Assembly: GCA_023396665.1 (NCBI GenBank)
Contig: JAEWVL010000325.1
Location: 1 to 24,249, forward strand
Reading direction: 5' to 3'
DNA length: 24,249 nucleotides
Source of the DNA: Spirochaetota bacterium
GTDB lineage: Bacteria; Spirochaetota; UBA4802; JAFGJZ01
This document shows, piece by piece, positions 14,903 to 23,173 of the stretch. The position numbers were made by a program, and so were the translations under genes. How positions within the stretch are numbered: position 1 is the stretch's first letter; each line of letters starts with the position of its first letter. The notes under the pieces were generated by a model. The model was not told where the DNA came from. It searched no databases and saw only the letters and a list, made by a program, of their open reading frames with translations.

Positions 14903-16002
14903 TCCCCACCCCCCAATTCCGCCTCAATCTCCTCAATCGTCGGCAGGGAGGACTTTAGTTCATCGGGGAGGTTTTCTGTTATCTGCTTTTCCCACTCCGC
15001 AACACCAATAGGATTGGTATAGCCTTCCAGGGCATACTTTGCTACCGTATGGTTCTTCTCTTTAACCAGAAGCAGGCCGATGGTTTTTTGGTCATTGGGG
15101 TGACGCAGTAAATCATTGACAATATTCATATAAAAATTGAGCTTGCTTACATAGCCCGGATCGAATTTGCCTGATTTAAGTTCAACCACTACATAGCAAC
15201 GCAGTTTAAGATGATAAAACAGAAGGTCGATGTAATAATCCTCATCGCTGAACTCCAAATGAACCTGTCTGCCCACAAAAGCAAAACCCTGCCCCAGTTC
15301 TAGGAGGAATTTTTCCAGGTGCTCCATCAACTTGTTTTCAAGCTCCCGTTCCCTGCGGGTGTCGGCAGTACCCAGAAAATCAAAAACATAGGGGTCCTTA
15401 AAAATCTGATTTACCATATCCGAATCAGCAGGGGGAAAGGCGACTTCGAAATTATTGGCACTCTGACCAATCCTGTTATGCAGCCCTGACTCTATCTGAT
15501 GAACAAGAACTGTATGACTCCAGCCGTTCTCCAATGTCTTTTGAGCATACCAAAGCCTCAGGTGGTCTTCTTTCAGCTTCTCGAACAAAGCTATATTCTG
15601 GTACCAGCCTATTTGTGCAAGTGACACTTGCACAATTTCACGCTTAGGCCAGCATTCGGCAAATTTCCGCATATATTTGAGATTTCTCGAAGAAAAACCC
15701 CGCATATCAGGAAACTCTTCTTTTAAGTCGTATGCCATCCGGTCAATGGTTTTGGCGCCCCATCCCTCATTATCCTGCTTTTTTAAAATAGCTTGACCTA
15801 TATCCCAGTAAAGCATCACCATTGTGACATTTGCAGAGAGTACGGTTTTGATTCGTTCACTTCTGATACGGGACTTCAAGTCCTGTAAAAATTGCAAATA
15901 ATCATCGGGCAGTTTCAGAGTTACATCGGGAATAGGAAGCTCTATACCTTCCTTTTTTTTTGCCAAAGCATTCAGTTTACGCTCTTCCGGAGGTTTTCTC
16001 AT
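14899..16002 (-). CDS. YhcG/DUF1016-type PD-(D/E)XK nuclease family protein
   Basis: The 367-residue protein has an N-terminal DUF1016 domain (about 35-190), with NVTMVMLYWDIGQAI and GFSSRNLKYMRKFAE as typical stretches. A C-terminal PD-(D/E)XK nuclease fold follows, with Asp259 (YYIDLLFYH) and E274-L-K276 (VVVELKSGKF) as the visible catalytic triad. Members are found as accessory genes within type I restriction loci and as stand-alone genes; their task there is not settled, and recombination or restriction-alleviation roles are only conjecture. It is firmly part of the operon: the ATG overlaps the hsdM stop (ATGA), and its stop overlaps the hsdS start in the same way. Expression in step with HsdM and HsdS is therefore expected. 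Confidence 0.9.
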   Translation of the reverse strand: MRKPPEERKLNALAKKKEGIELPIPDVTLKLPDDYLQFLQDLKSRIRSERIKTVLSANVTMVMLYWDIGQAILKKQDNEGWGAKTIDRMAYDLKEEFPDMRGFSSRNLKYMRKFAECWPKREIVQVSLAQIGWYQNIALFEKLKEDHLRLWYAQKTLENGWSHTVLVHQIESGLHNRIGQSANNFEVAFPPADSDMVNQIFKDPYVFDFLGTADTRRERELENKLMEHLEKFLLELGQGFAFVGRQVHLEFSDEDYYIDLLFYHLKLRCYVVVELKSGKFDPGYVSKLNFYMNIVNDLLRHPNDQKTIGLLLVKEKNHTVAKYALEGYTNPIGVAEWEKQITENLPDELKSSLPTIEEIEAELGGGE

Positions 16003-17456
16003 TCCACTCCCTCCGCCTCAATCTCGTCCAGAATCAGCTGTAACTCATCGACACAGGCGCCCAGCTCGGTGATGGCATCGGCCACTAAAAGCTGCGGCTC
16101 CGGCAGGGAATTGGGGTCTTCGAGGTTCTCGTCTTTGAGCCAGGAAATATCAAGATTAAAATCCCGGTCTTTTATCTGAGAATAACTGAATTTGCGGAAC
16201 CGGCCATCTTCGCCCTGATCCTTTCGTTTGGACTGACCATTGGGGTCGTCGCCATAACACTTTTCAAAATCCTTGAACATCTCAAGGGTTAGGGGGCGGT
16301 CTTTTTTGGTGACTCCAGGAATATTGGTGCGGCAGTCGTAAATCCAGACGTTATCGGTTTTCATGCCCTTTTGAAAAAAGATGACATTGGCTTTCACTCC
16401 CTGACTGTAGGGGGTGAAGGTTCCGTTGGGAAGCCTGAGAATCGTATGGACATTGCAGTCTTCCATTAGATACTTGATCACATCCCCAGCGGCATCGGCA
16501 AAAAGTACATTGTCCGGCAGAACCATGGCTGCCCGTCCACCCTGCTTAAGAATAGTCACCACATGTTGAATAAAGTTAAGCTGCTTATTGCTGGTGCTTA
16601 CCGTAAAATCATCCCGCACTGGGGCCTGGTTGGCTCCCTTGGTACCGAAGGGGGGATTGGTAAGAATGCAGTCGTAGCGCTCGCCCCTGTCTGGTTCATA
16701 AATACTGTCGCCCAGATATATAGTAGGTTCCAGGTCATGAAGAAAAAGGTTCATCAACGCAAGTCTCCGTGGCCGTGGAACTAACTCCTGCCCGTAAAAG
16801 GTCTTCTTGGTGATGCGTAAAACATCCTTTCTTTCAAGAGCACCGTTGGTAACGCGCATGAGCCACTCGTAGGCCACCATCAAAAAACCTGCAGTACCGC
16901 TGGCAGGGTCACAGATTTTATATTCTTTACTGCTTCGCGGATCAGGCTTCATTACATTGACAATGGACTGGATCAACACACGGGGTGTGAAATATTGTCC
17001 GGCTCCTTTTTTCCCTTCTGCGGCCGACTTTTCCAAAAGCCCTTCAAAGGCCGCTCCCTTGACATCCACTTCCATGGATGACCAGTCTTCCTCATCTATC
17101 ATGTTGATGATCTTTTTTAAGTTTACTGGATTTGTAAAACGGGGCATAGATTGGTTGAAAATGTCCCCAAGAAGACCGGATTGACGGCTGAGTGCCCTTA
17201 GAATCTGAGCGAAGGTATCTAAAAGTTCAGTACCTGATTTCTCTGAAAAGGGAGTCCATGAACAATCGAGCTTAACCATTTTTTTATTGTCTTCATACTC
17301 AATTTTTGACAGGTCAATACCCCTTTCATGAGACATCTTTAAGAAAAGCAGATAGGTCAATTGCTCAATATAGTCGCCATAATCTATACCATCATGGCGC
17401 AGTGTATGACAGAAACCCCAAAGTTTATTTACTACATCAGACATTCTATTCACCAT
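15999..17456 (-). CDS. hsdM: type I restriction-modification DNA methyltransferase HsdM
   Basis: The 485-residue protein has the N-terminal HsdM helical domain, then GAGQYFTPR (151-159), the SAM-binding motif DPASGTAGF (183-191) and the N6-adenine catalytic motif NPPF (267-270). It would methylate adenine at the site chosen by HsdS and form the core of the M2S methylase and R2M2S restriction complexes. The start at 17456 lacks a good ribosome site; the Met at codon 5 (ATG 17444) is preceded by GGTGA and may be the real start. It follows hsdR by only 11 bases and overlaps the next gene, so it sits in the middle of a single operon. No damage is visible. Confidence 0.95.
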   Translation of the reverse strand: MVNRMSDVVNKLWGFCHTLRHDGIDYGDYIEQLTYLLFLKMSHERGIDLSKIEYEDNKKMVKLDCSWTPFSEKSGTELLDTFAQILRALSRQSGLLGDIFNQSMPRFTNPVNLKKIINMIDEEDWSSMEVDVKGAAFEGLLEKSAAEGKKGAGQYFTPRVLIQSIVNVMKPDPRSSKEYKICDPASGTAGFLMVAYEWLMRVTNGALERKDVLRITKKTFYGQELVPRPRRLALMNLFLHDLEPTIYLGDSIYEPDRGERYDCILTNPPFGTKGANQAPVRDDFTVSTSNKQLNFIQHVVTILKQGGRAAMVLPDNVLFADAAGDVIKYLMEDCNVHTILRLPNGTFTPYSQGVKANVIFFQKGMKTDNVWIYDCRTNIPGVTKKDRPLTLEMFKDFEKCYGDDPNGQSKRKDQGEDGRFRKFSYSQIKDRDFNLDISWLKDENLEDPNSLPEPQLLVADAITELGACVDELQLILDEIEAEGVE

Positions 17457-17467
17457 TTTTTGCTTTC

Positions 17468-20137
17468 TTATGCGGCAATAGCTTCATTTATTTCTTGTAT
17501 CATTATTTCTAATTCTTTACCAAAAACCTGTCTGGCAATGGACAAACCACCATGATTTTTAAAAACCGGCATGATTGTAAAATCATCTTTTGAGATTGTC
17601 AGGTTTTTTATCAAATGCTCTTTGATGTATGAAAGCCAGTTTAGCTGTTCATCGCTAAAAGAATGTTTTACCTTCAGCTTATCGATTACCTGTTCAACAC
17701 GCTCCTGTGCAGTTAGTATGGGAATATCATAGTTTGAAGCATGCTTGACCATGGAAATAATATCAGCCAACGGTTTCTTATAAACCAGTTCATGTCCGTG
17801 CTGTAAATCTTTTTCAGAGAAGTGACTATTCTTTAGTTTTTCCCTTAAATCATCAAGAGCTTCAGTATTCCATTTTGCCGGTCTTGATAATAAAATTTCT
17901 ATGGCTTCAATTTGTTCAGGGTTATCTTTTACAAATTGCTCAAAAAGTTTAAGATAGTCTTCCGGTTTCTGATATTTGTCACCAACCCGGAACATTACTT
18001 CATCTTCAACTATGTCAACAATGTCATAACCTTTCAAGAATACTTTTGTGGGGCGGGGGTAATTCTCTAACAGATCCTGAAAATCCTTATCTTGAAGAAG
18101 TTTCATCGTCTCGGTGAAATTATTATAAATATTGTCTTTCAGCTTATCAGTATAAGCCTTTAAGTCTCCATCCGGTATGTATTTTGAAAATGCTTCACGG
18201 GCTTCTGCACCCATATTATTTTCAATTCGCCTGAGCCTCCTGATCAGACGGTTTATATTATACTCCCGGTCGACATTATCATAAATTCTTTCGATGATTT
18301 CCGCTAATGGTACTGTATCTTTCTGTAAATTTACTTTGAAATCCGTGGCATCTTTGAAATACTCGACCAGTCCGCCGTTAAAACAATCAAAAATAGTAAA
18401 TTTATCCTTGTTAATCTCCGGGCACAATCTGGTGCCGCGGCCCAGCATCTGAACCCAGAGAATACGGGATTTTACCATGCGCATGAATACAATCATTTCA
18501 ATGGCTGGTATATCCACGCCGGTAGTCAGCATATCCACAGTTACCACTATTTTGGGTTCCGGTCGATTTCTGAATTGTCGAATCTTCTGTAACGGACGAT
18601 CAACCGTAGGGCTGCCGGTTATCTTCATGACAAAATCATCACCCTTGTCATACACTTCCTTACAGGTTCGAACCACTTCATCGGCATGTGAAACGTGAGA
18701 TAAATCATTTACTGCAAAAATTAGCATCTTTGGGAATCGTTTATATTCTGCTTCATGCTGATCAGTGTATTTCTTTATTGCATTAATGATCTTTTTAATG
18801 CTATCCGGCGAAGTTATTTTCTCTTCAATTTCTGAAGCACTAAACTCCCTCTCATCTTCCAGCTCATCAAGCTTTTCTACTCCTGTTTTCGTATTGATCT
18901 CACCGATCAGTTCGCCTTCTTTCAGAAAAGCTCCGTTAATATGAATGTCAGATTTGATTTTGATCGCGTCGTAGTCTACCAGAAACCCATCAAGAATAGC
19001 CTGTTCAGTGCTAAACGAAAATACTTTATTCTTGAACATTGCAAGAGTGTGAGTTGCAGGTGTTGCGGTAAGACCGATTTTTATCGCATCAAAATAATCG
19101 ATAACATATTTCCATCTGCCGGTCTCTTTGGATGAATAACCCCGGTGACACTCATCAGCGATAATAATATCAAAGGCATTAATCGGTATATCAAGTTTTT
19201 GAGCATCTACATCATACTCAAAATTACTAACAGCTTCTTTACCCATCAAATTGATTGACATACGTTGAATGGTAGATACATAAATAAATGTGTGCTTTTC
19301 CTGGGGATTAGTTAAATATTCTTCAGGGAGAACTTTAGGATCAAAGGTTGCTGTATCATCCAGATCTTCGCGTCTGAATTTCTGACTGTAAACTTCATAG
19401 TCTTTGTCGAGCTTTAGACCCTCGGGGGTTTCAAATGCTGATATTGCGGAAACGGTTTGTGCTGCTAATGCCCTTCGGTCTACAAGAAAAAGTATCCTTT
19501 TGGCATACCCTGATTTCAATAACCGATAAATGGATGAAACGAGTGTAAATGTTTTGCCTGTTCCGGTTGCCATGGCCAAAAGCATTGTTTTCTTACCGTT
19601 GCAAATACCTTTTTCAATAGCCTCAATAGCATCTATCTGATATGGACGCAGGCGTGAAATTTCATTAACAGGTCTTTGCTCAAACCATTTTTCAGATTTA
19701 TCTGTGTTTCGGTTATATTTATCAAGCAAGGCTTGGGGAGAATGAAAGTCAATTAACTGAGAAGATGTGTTTTCTTTTTTTCTAACATCCAGATGAAATA
19801 TCAATTCTCCATTCGTTGAATAAAGAAATGGCACTTTATATTCACCCCAAATACCAACAGTGTTTTTTACTCCTCTTGAATATCTCTTTGCCTGTTCAAG
19901 AACATTTTCAACACCAACTGATAGCTTTTTAGCTTCAATTATTCCCAGCAACTTGCCTTGTACAAATAATGCATAATCAGCAGGTCCGGTTTCTGTTGGA
20001 AACTCTTCTACAGCATGACTGCTCAATGAGGAATAATCTTTTACTTTGTCATTATGAATTATTGTCCAATTAAGAAGAGAAGATTTTAATTTCTCATCTA
20101 TTCTGGTTTTTCTTGTTTTTGCTTCAGATTCACTCAT
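17468..20137 (-). CDS. hsdR: type I restriction endonuclease subunit HsdR
   Basis: The 889-residue protein combines an N-terminal nuclease domain with a PD-(D/E)XK core (Asp54 in GPADYAL and E68-A-K70 in GIIEAKK) and a superfamily 2 translocase. The motor motifs are ATGTGKT (190-196), DECH (328-331), TATP (357-360) and LGRGTRL in the second RecA-like lobe. The C-terminal region matches the EcoEI-type R subunit end that binds the methylase. It pulls unmethylated DNA through the complex and cuts at a distance. The start has GAGGT five bases upstream. It is the first gene of the operon. The AT content is clearly higher than in hsdM and hsdS, which suggests a mosaic origin. The 114-base gap upstream should hold the promoter, but I see no clear consensus. 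Confidence 0.94.
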   Translation of the reverse strand: MSESEAKTRKTRIDEKLKSSLLNWTIIHNDKVKDYSSLSSHAVEEFPTETGPADYALFVQGKLLGIIEAKKLSVGVENVLEQAKRYSRGVKNTVGIWGEYKVPFLYSTNGELIFHLDVRKKENTSSQLIDFHSPQALLDKYNRNTDKSEKWFEQRPVNEISRLRPYQIDAIEAIEKGICNGKKTMLLAMATGTGKTFTLVSSIYRLLKSGYAKRILFLVDRRALAAQTVSAISAFETPEGLKLDKDYEVYSQKFRREDLDDTATFDPKVLPEEYLTNPQEKHTFIYVSTIQRMSINLMGKEAVSNFEYDVDAQKLDIPINAFDIIIADECHRGYSSKETGRWKYVIDYFDAIKIGLTATPATHTLAMFKNKVFSFSTEQAILDGFLVDYDAIKIKSDIHINGAFLKEGELIGEINTKTGVEKLDELEDEREFSASEIEEKITSPDSIKKIINAIKKYTDQHEAEYKRFPKMLIFAVNDLSHVSHADEVVRTCKEVYDKGDDFVMKITGSPTVDRPLQKIRQFRNRPEPKIVVTVDMLTTGVDIPAIEMIVFMRMVKSRILWVQMLGRGTRLCPEINKDKFTIFDCFNGGLVEYFKDATDFKVNLQKDTVPLAEIIERIYDNVDREYNINRLIRRLRRIENNMGAEAREAFSKYIPDGDLKAYTDKLKDNIYNNFTETMKLLQDKDFQDLLENYPRPTKVFLKGYDIVDIVEDEVMFRVGDKYQKPEDYLKLFEQFVKDNPEQIEAIEILLSRPAKWNTEALDDLREKLKNSHFSEKDLQHGHELVYKKPLADIISMVKHASNYDIPILTAQERVEQVIDKLKVKHSFSDEQLNWLSYIKEHLIKNLTISKDDFTIMPVFKNHGGLSIARQVFGKELEIMIQEINEAIAA

Positions 20138-20251
20138 AATACCTCACACTATCTTTAAACCGCAATTCTTTGGCTAGTCTCAGTAAATTTCTTGTAGGCT
20201 CATTTTAGTGCACAGATCTTTTCTTAATACAGTGACTAAACAATTACTTTA

Positions 20252-20716
20252 TCACCCCAGCAAATACTCCACCACCTCTTCCCACCCCGGAAACTTCTCC
20301 GACCCGAATAATATTAACTCGCCCTTGAATTTATCAGCACCGTTTTTTGTGCGGTCATCAACCAGGTAATCGCCTATATTCAGATTTTTATAATGGGTCA
20401 GAATAAGCCGCTTGTAAGCAGATTCGCCAAGATACATTTTAACCCAGAGTAGTTTGTCACTCCACGCTGACGGATTAAGCCAGGGTGAGGTGGAGAGAAT
20501 ATATGTATCGAAAACTTTTGAAAGCGTCTCAAACGCCTCAACTGCACCCGGCATTGGCTGCATAAGAGAGAAGATGCCCGGAACTTCATCAAGTTTATTT
20601 TTTTCATTATATTCAGCAAAAAAAGCAGGATCAACAAACTCAAACGACGAGCGGAAATCAACCAGAACATTGTCCATATCGATGTAGAGGATTTTTTTAT
20701 CACTATTGTCAGTCAT
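20252..20716 (-). CDS. 5'(3')-deoxyribonucleotidase-like HAD phosphatase
   Basis: The 154-residue protein has the HAD motif I as DMDNVLVDF, with the nucleophile Asp13, acid-base Asp15 and Asp20. The form with Asn and the trailing VDF is typical of NT5C-type deoxyribonucleotidases. STSPW in the middle is motif II, and YLVDDRTKNG is motif IV. It would dephosphorylate deoxyribonucleoside monophosphates in the cytoplasm. The small size fits the short bacterial form. It is upstream of hsdR on the same strand, with 114 bases between them. A nucleotidase next to a restriction operon could be chance; some phage-defence systems deplete dNTPs, but nothing here shows that. The ribosome site is poor. Confidence 0.83.
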   Translation of the reverse strand: MTDNSDKKILYIDMDNVLVDFRSSFEFVDPAFFAEYNEKNKLDEVPGIFSLMQPMPGAVEAFETLSKVFDTYILSTSPWLNPSAWSDKLLWVKMYLGESAYKRLILTHYKNLNIGDYLVDDRTKNGADKFKGELILFGSEKFPGWEEVVEYLLG

Positions 20717-21082
20717 TGCGGATTCATCTGCCTTTTTATCTTTGATTAGCGTTATAATAGTTTTAAGTATTTTAGATCATCTGGTATTGCATAAACACAA
20801 TTAATGCAATAAGTAAATAAATTTTAACCCTAATCCGTGGCGCAGCCACACCTTTTAGCTCGTCTTTCGCTGCCCGCTTGAAAAGCGGCGCGAAAGTTAC
20901 GAGCATCAGCCCTCGGCGTCTGAGAGCGGCCTTTTCTTGCGCAACTTCTTTTGGCCGTTCAAAAGAAGTTGCAACGGTTTCGATTCTTTTACCAAAACGA
21001 TTCCCTTTTTTGATCACAAAAGATAATTCTCTCTTAGAGAACCATTCCCATAGGACCGGGAAAGCCGGAGTTTTGCGATACT
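20717..21082. other. gene-free interval holding repeat element R1
   Basis: This 366-base stretch has no gene that I trust. Roughly 20717-20827 is AT-rich, and 20828-20990 is the multi-hairpin element R1. The remainder (20991-21082) includes a TTCTC/GAGAA palindrome near 21028 and nothing else clear. An open frame on the - strand at 20772-21017 runs through the palindromes and is judged spurious. Confidence 0.6.
20828..20990. repeat. multi-hairpin repeat element R1
   Basis: Three hairpins follow one another. The first is GTGGC-gca-GCCAC, within a 25-base block that recurs at 24091. The second is a nested stem pairing 20858-20879 with 20883-20904, with short bulges. The third is a perfect 13-bp stem, GCAACTTCTTTTG (20941-20953) with 20960-20972. 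Directly after the last stem lies AACGGTTTCGATTCTTTT (20973-20990), identical to the end of element R2. Confidence 0.75.
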
Positions 21083-21823
21083 TTACTCAAACGACTCAAT
21101 CACCACACTCAATATCAACCTCGACCTCGTCAGACAAAAATACGCCGCTAATGATGATGTGTCAGCAATAAGCAGCTTCACGCTCTCGCGAGAGAGCACA
21201 ACCGGAAACTTTGCACCCGGTAATTCGAGCACATAGTCATTATCAACTCGTTTGAAAAAAGGCATCTTGTCGTGAATGGTGATATTACGGATTTTATGAA
21301 TATTACGAAGCTGCTGAAATAGATCATTCGAAAGGTAATTATAATGATGGCACACGCCGATCAGATCAGCGAACTGAAGCTCTTCAATTTCTTCTATTGT
21401 TCTCGCGGCCAAAACCGGACCGTTCGGCTTTCTGGTATACTCAATGAATTTGGTAATCTCGAAATGAGTTCGGACTTTTAGCAAAAGCACCGATTCGAGC
21501 ATCATGCCGCACATGGCGATGACGGCAGGGTAGTTGCCTATGTAAGGGGACTTCCAAAATGATTTTATGGCTGTCCCCTTGCGGGCGCAAAGCATGGACA
21601 AAGCGGTTTTTTTATTTTCAATTGTATGAGAAAACCGCTTTGTGTTGCGCCCTAAAAATGCGGCATGTGTGTCTTTCAGAAGCAGGAGGATATATTTTTT
21701 ACGGGGTGAGAGGTTTTTACCGAAGGTGATTTTTTCATATTCGAGCGAATTTCTTCTGGCGGCTGCAGAGGTGATGAACTCTTCGTCGGTATAGCGTTTT
21801 TTGAGGGTTTCATACGAGTTCAT
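21083..21823 (-). CDS. unknown protein with a HEPN-like Rx4H motif
   Basis: I do not recognise a named family for this 246-residue protein. The segment QLRNIHKIRNITIHDK (171-186) has the helix-plus-R-x4-H pattern (Arg179 to His184) typical of HEPN domains, many of which are RNases or toxins in conflict systems. The upstream part is helical: an all-helix stretch around VIAMCGMMLESVLLL could be the first HEPN helices. This is a motif-level call only, and the N-terminal third has no clear relative. It is alone on the - strand, bounded by repeat element R1 on one side and a frameshifted gene on the other. No antitoxin gene is evident next to it. An 8-bp inverted repeat (21544-21551 with 21573-21580) lies inside the coding region and is probably incidental. 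Confidence 0.6.
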   Translation of the reverse strand: MNSYETLKKRYTDEEFITSAAARRNSLEYEKITFGKNLSPRKKYILLLLKDTHAAFLGRNTKRFSHTIENKKTALSMLCARKGTAIKSFWKSPYIGNYPAVIAMCGMMLESVLLLKVRTHFEITKFIEYTRKPNGPVLAARTIEEIEELQFADLIGVCHHYNYLSNDLFQQLRNIHKIRNITIHDKMPFFKRVDNDYVLELPGAKFPVVLSRESVKLLIADTSSLAAYFCLTRSRLILSVVIESFE

Positions 21824-21891
21824 CTTCTACTATATCACCTCTATTTCTTTAACATTATAGTTCATTTTCATACGTCAACAAAGTTTTATTG

Positions 21892-22476
21892 TCATTCCAC
21901 ATCCAAAACGACATCAAAACAGTAATCCCAGTTCACGAGATCGGGGTGTTTTCTATAGCGGATCATGGCCGAGATGAAGCCGTCTCTTTTTATGCCGCCA
22001 GAACCATATTTCGATTGAGCATATTGACCCAAGAGAGAATGCGCTCAAACTGATGCTTTTCGTAAAGTTCGCCCCTTGTGGAGTAATTTTCCGGTTCAAT
22101 GCAATAACCGCAGAAGTAGCGGCCTAAGTTATCGCGTTTTTCGAGTACTTCGAAATCCCGCAGCCAGTCAAAAATGCCTTCTTTCTTATTTTCTACATAC
22201 ACACTGCCGCCGCCATCACAAAATAAGACAAACATCGCTGCGTTCTGTTTGTAATTATAAGGAAATGAGAGTCGCTATCGCTCCTCTCAATATAGGAACA
22301 ACCAGCATGGGCGTAATACCCTCGAAAGAGACAGAGAGAATTCTTTGATTACGGTTCTTGTATTTGCCGGTTTTTTCCCGAATTTGTGGTCTATACTTGA
22401 AACGGTGAATGTTGTTCTTCAGCCAATTCTCGAAGATATCACAGACGGATATGGATGAATCGCTTTGTTCTATCAT
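21892..22476 (-). pseudogene. unknown gene broken by two frameshifts
   Basis: Three consecutive frames read as one coherent protein of about 190 residues. Part 1 starts at ATG 22476, with GCAGGAG upstream, and runs to a stop near 22255 (VSFEGITPMLVVPILRG). Part 2 continues in another frame: it is open from before its first ATG as SFPYNYKQNAAMFVLFCDGG and goes on to QFERILSWVN, stopping at 21990. Part 3, in the third frame, is AQSKYGSGGIKRDGFISAM, then IRYRKHPDLVNWDYCFDVV, ending at TGA 21892-21894. The joins fall near 22252 and 22020. I know no family for it. Two single-base indels would restore it, so sequencing error is an alternative to decay. Confidence 0.55.
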
Positions 22477-22579
22477 AATAGACTACTCCTGCTTCAAAGT
22501 AACCTTACAATATGGCATACATTGATTGCAGAAGATAGCCCGCGAAGGGGGAGGTTGAGGCTTATATTCACTTTTTTAA

Positions 22580-22822
22580 TCAAAAAAGGCCCATTCTCAC
22601 GTAATCAAATTCGTCTCTCGGAAAGGGATCGCTCTCGCGCCAGCCTTCCATCTTCAAATCGCTGATAATGTGCTGGCGGGCCGCTTCGGCGCCTTTATCG
22701 CCGAATAGTAAGCGCGCTTCTTCAATGCCAGCCAGAAAGAACTTCGAGAAATATCCTGTCACCAGAATTTCATCAGTTACATTAATCATGATTTCTCGAA
22801 GTTCGTGTTGAAAAGATTTCAT
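22580..22822 (-). CDS. small unknown protein, 80 residues
   Basis: This is a polar, charged protein (GIEEARLLFGDKGAEAARQH, then KMEGWRESDPFPRDEFDYVR) that looks like a real folded sequence, but no motif is recognisable. The start at 22822 has AGGG about nine bases upstream; a second Met at codon 12 (22789) is possible, with a poorer site. It lies 103 bases upstream of the frameshifted gene on the same strand and may have formed an operon with it. Repeat element R2 begins right behind its start, so any promoter would have to lie in or beyond the repeat. Confidence 0.5.
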   Translation of the reverse strand: MKSFQHELREIMINVTDEILVTGYFSKFFLAGIEEARLLFGDKGAEAARQHIISDLKMEGWRESDPFPRDEFDYVRMGLF

Positions 22823-23173
22823 TTATGTCAGCCCTGATGACGCATGCATTGAGCACGATGCTCGAAAGGCGGTTTCTCGCGCACGGATGCGCGATGAAGA
22901 AACCGCAAGTAGCAGTCGGCGCGCACACGGATGTACAAGCGCCGATGAAGAGGCGCTTCTTTGCGTTACTTTCTTGGCGCGCCAAGAAAGTAACAACGGT
23001 TTCGATTCTTTTCGCAAAAGAACCCTTGCACAAAGATAGAAACTTCGTCGAAAACAAATACACACAACCACTCAAACTCACCAAAAAAATTAAATCAACT
23101 AATTAATAAATACCTCGACAGTATTCAAAAAAGAAACATCTCTTATTCTTTGCATCCCGGAAAATTATTTTTG
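22823..23173. other. gene-free interval holding repeat element R2
   Basis: This 351-base stretch contains the multi-hairpin element R2 (22839-23012), then about 160 bases of AT-rich sequence in which I see nothing. Open frames at 22782-23084 on the - strand and 22825-23106 on the + strand cross the palindromes and are most likely by-products of the repeat. Confidence 0.6.
22839..23012. repeat. multi-hairpin repeat element R2
   Basis: The element holds four hairpins in series. GAGCA (22851-22855) pairs with TGCTC (22859-22863). GCGGTTTCT (22869-22877) pairs with AGAAACCGC (22898-22906), around an inner stem CGCGCA/TGCGCG. CGGCGC (22917-22922) pairs with GCGCCG (22939-22944). A perfect 30-base palindrome lies at 22965-22994. 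The last is followed at once by AACGGTTTCGATTCTTTT (22995-23012), as in R1. Confidence 0.75.

Noticed and set aside
20138..20251. Promoter of hsdR
   Set aside because: Several AT-rich hexamers exist, but no -35/-10 pair with good spacing, so none is listed.
20772..21017. 81-residue open frame on the - strand
   Set aside because: It runs through the palindromes of R1 and shares its KRIETV peptide with an open frame in R2 because both contain the same 18-mer. It has no ribosome site and reads as repeat DNA.
21544..21580. 8-bp perfect inverted repeat inside the HEPN-like gene
   Set aside because: It lies within coding sequence that reads smoothly through it, with no sign of an insertion. Probably incidental.
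22782..23106. Overlapping open frames on both strands across R2
   Set aside because: Long palindromes keep several frames open on both strands. The predicted peptides are Arg/Ala/Cys-rich and unlike the neighbouring genes.
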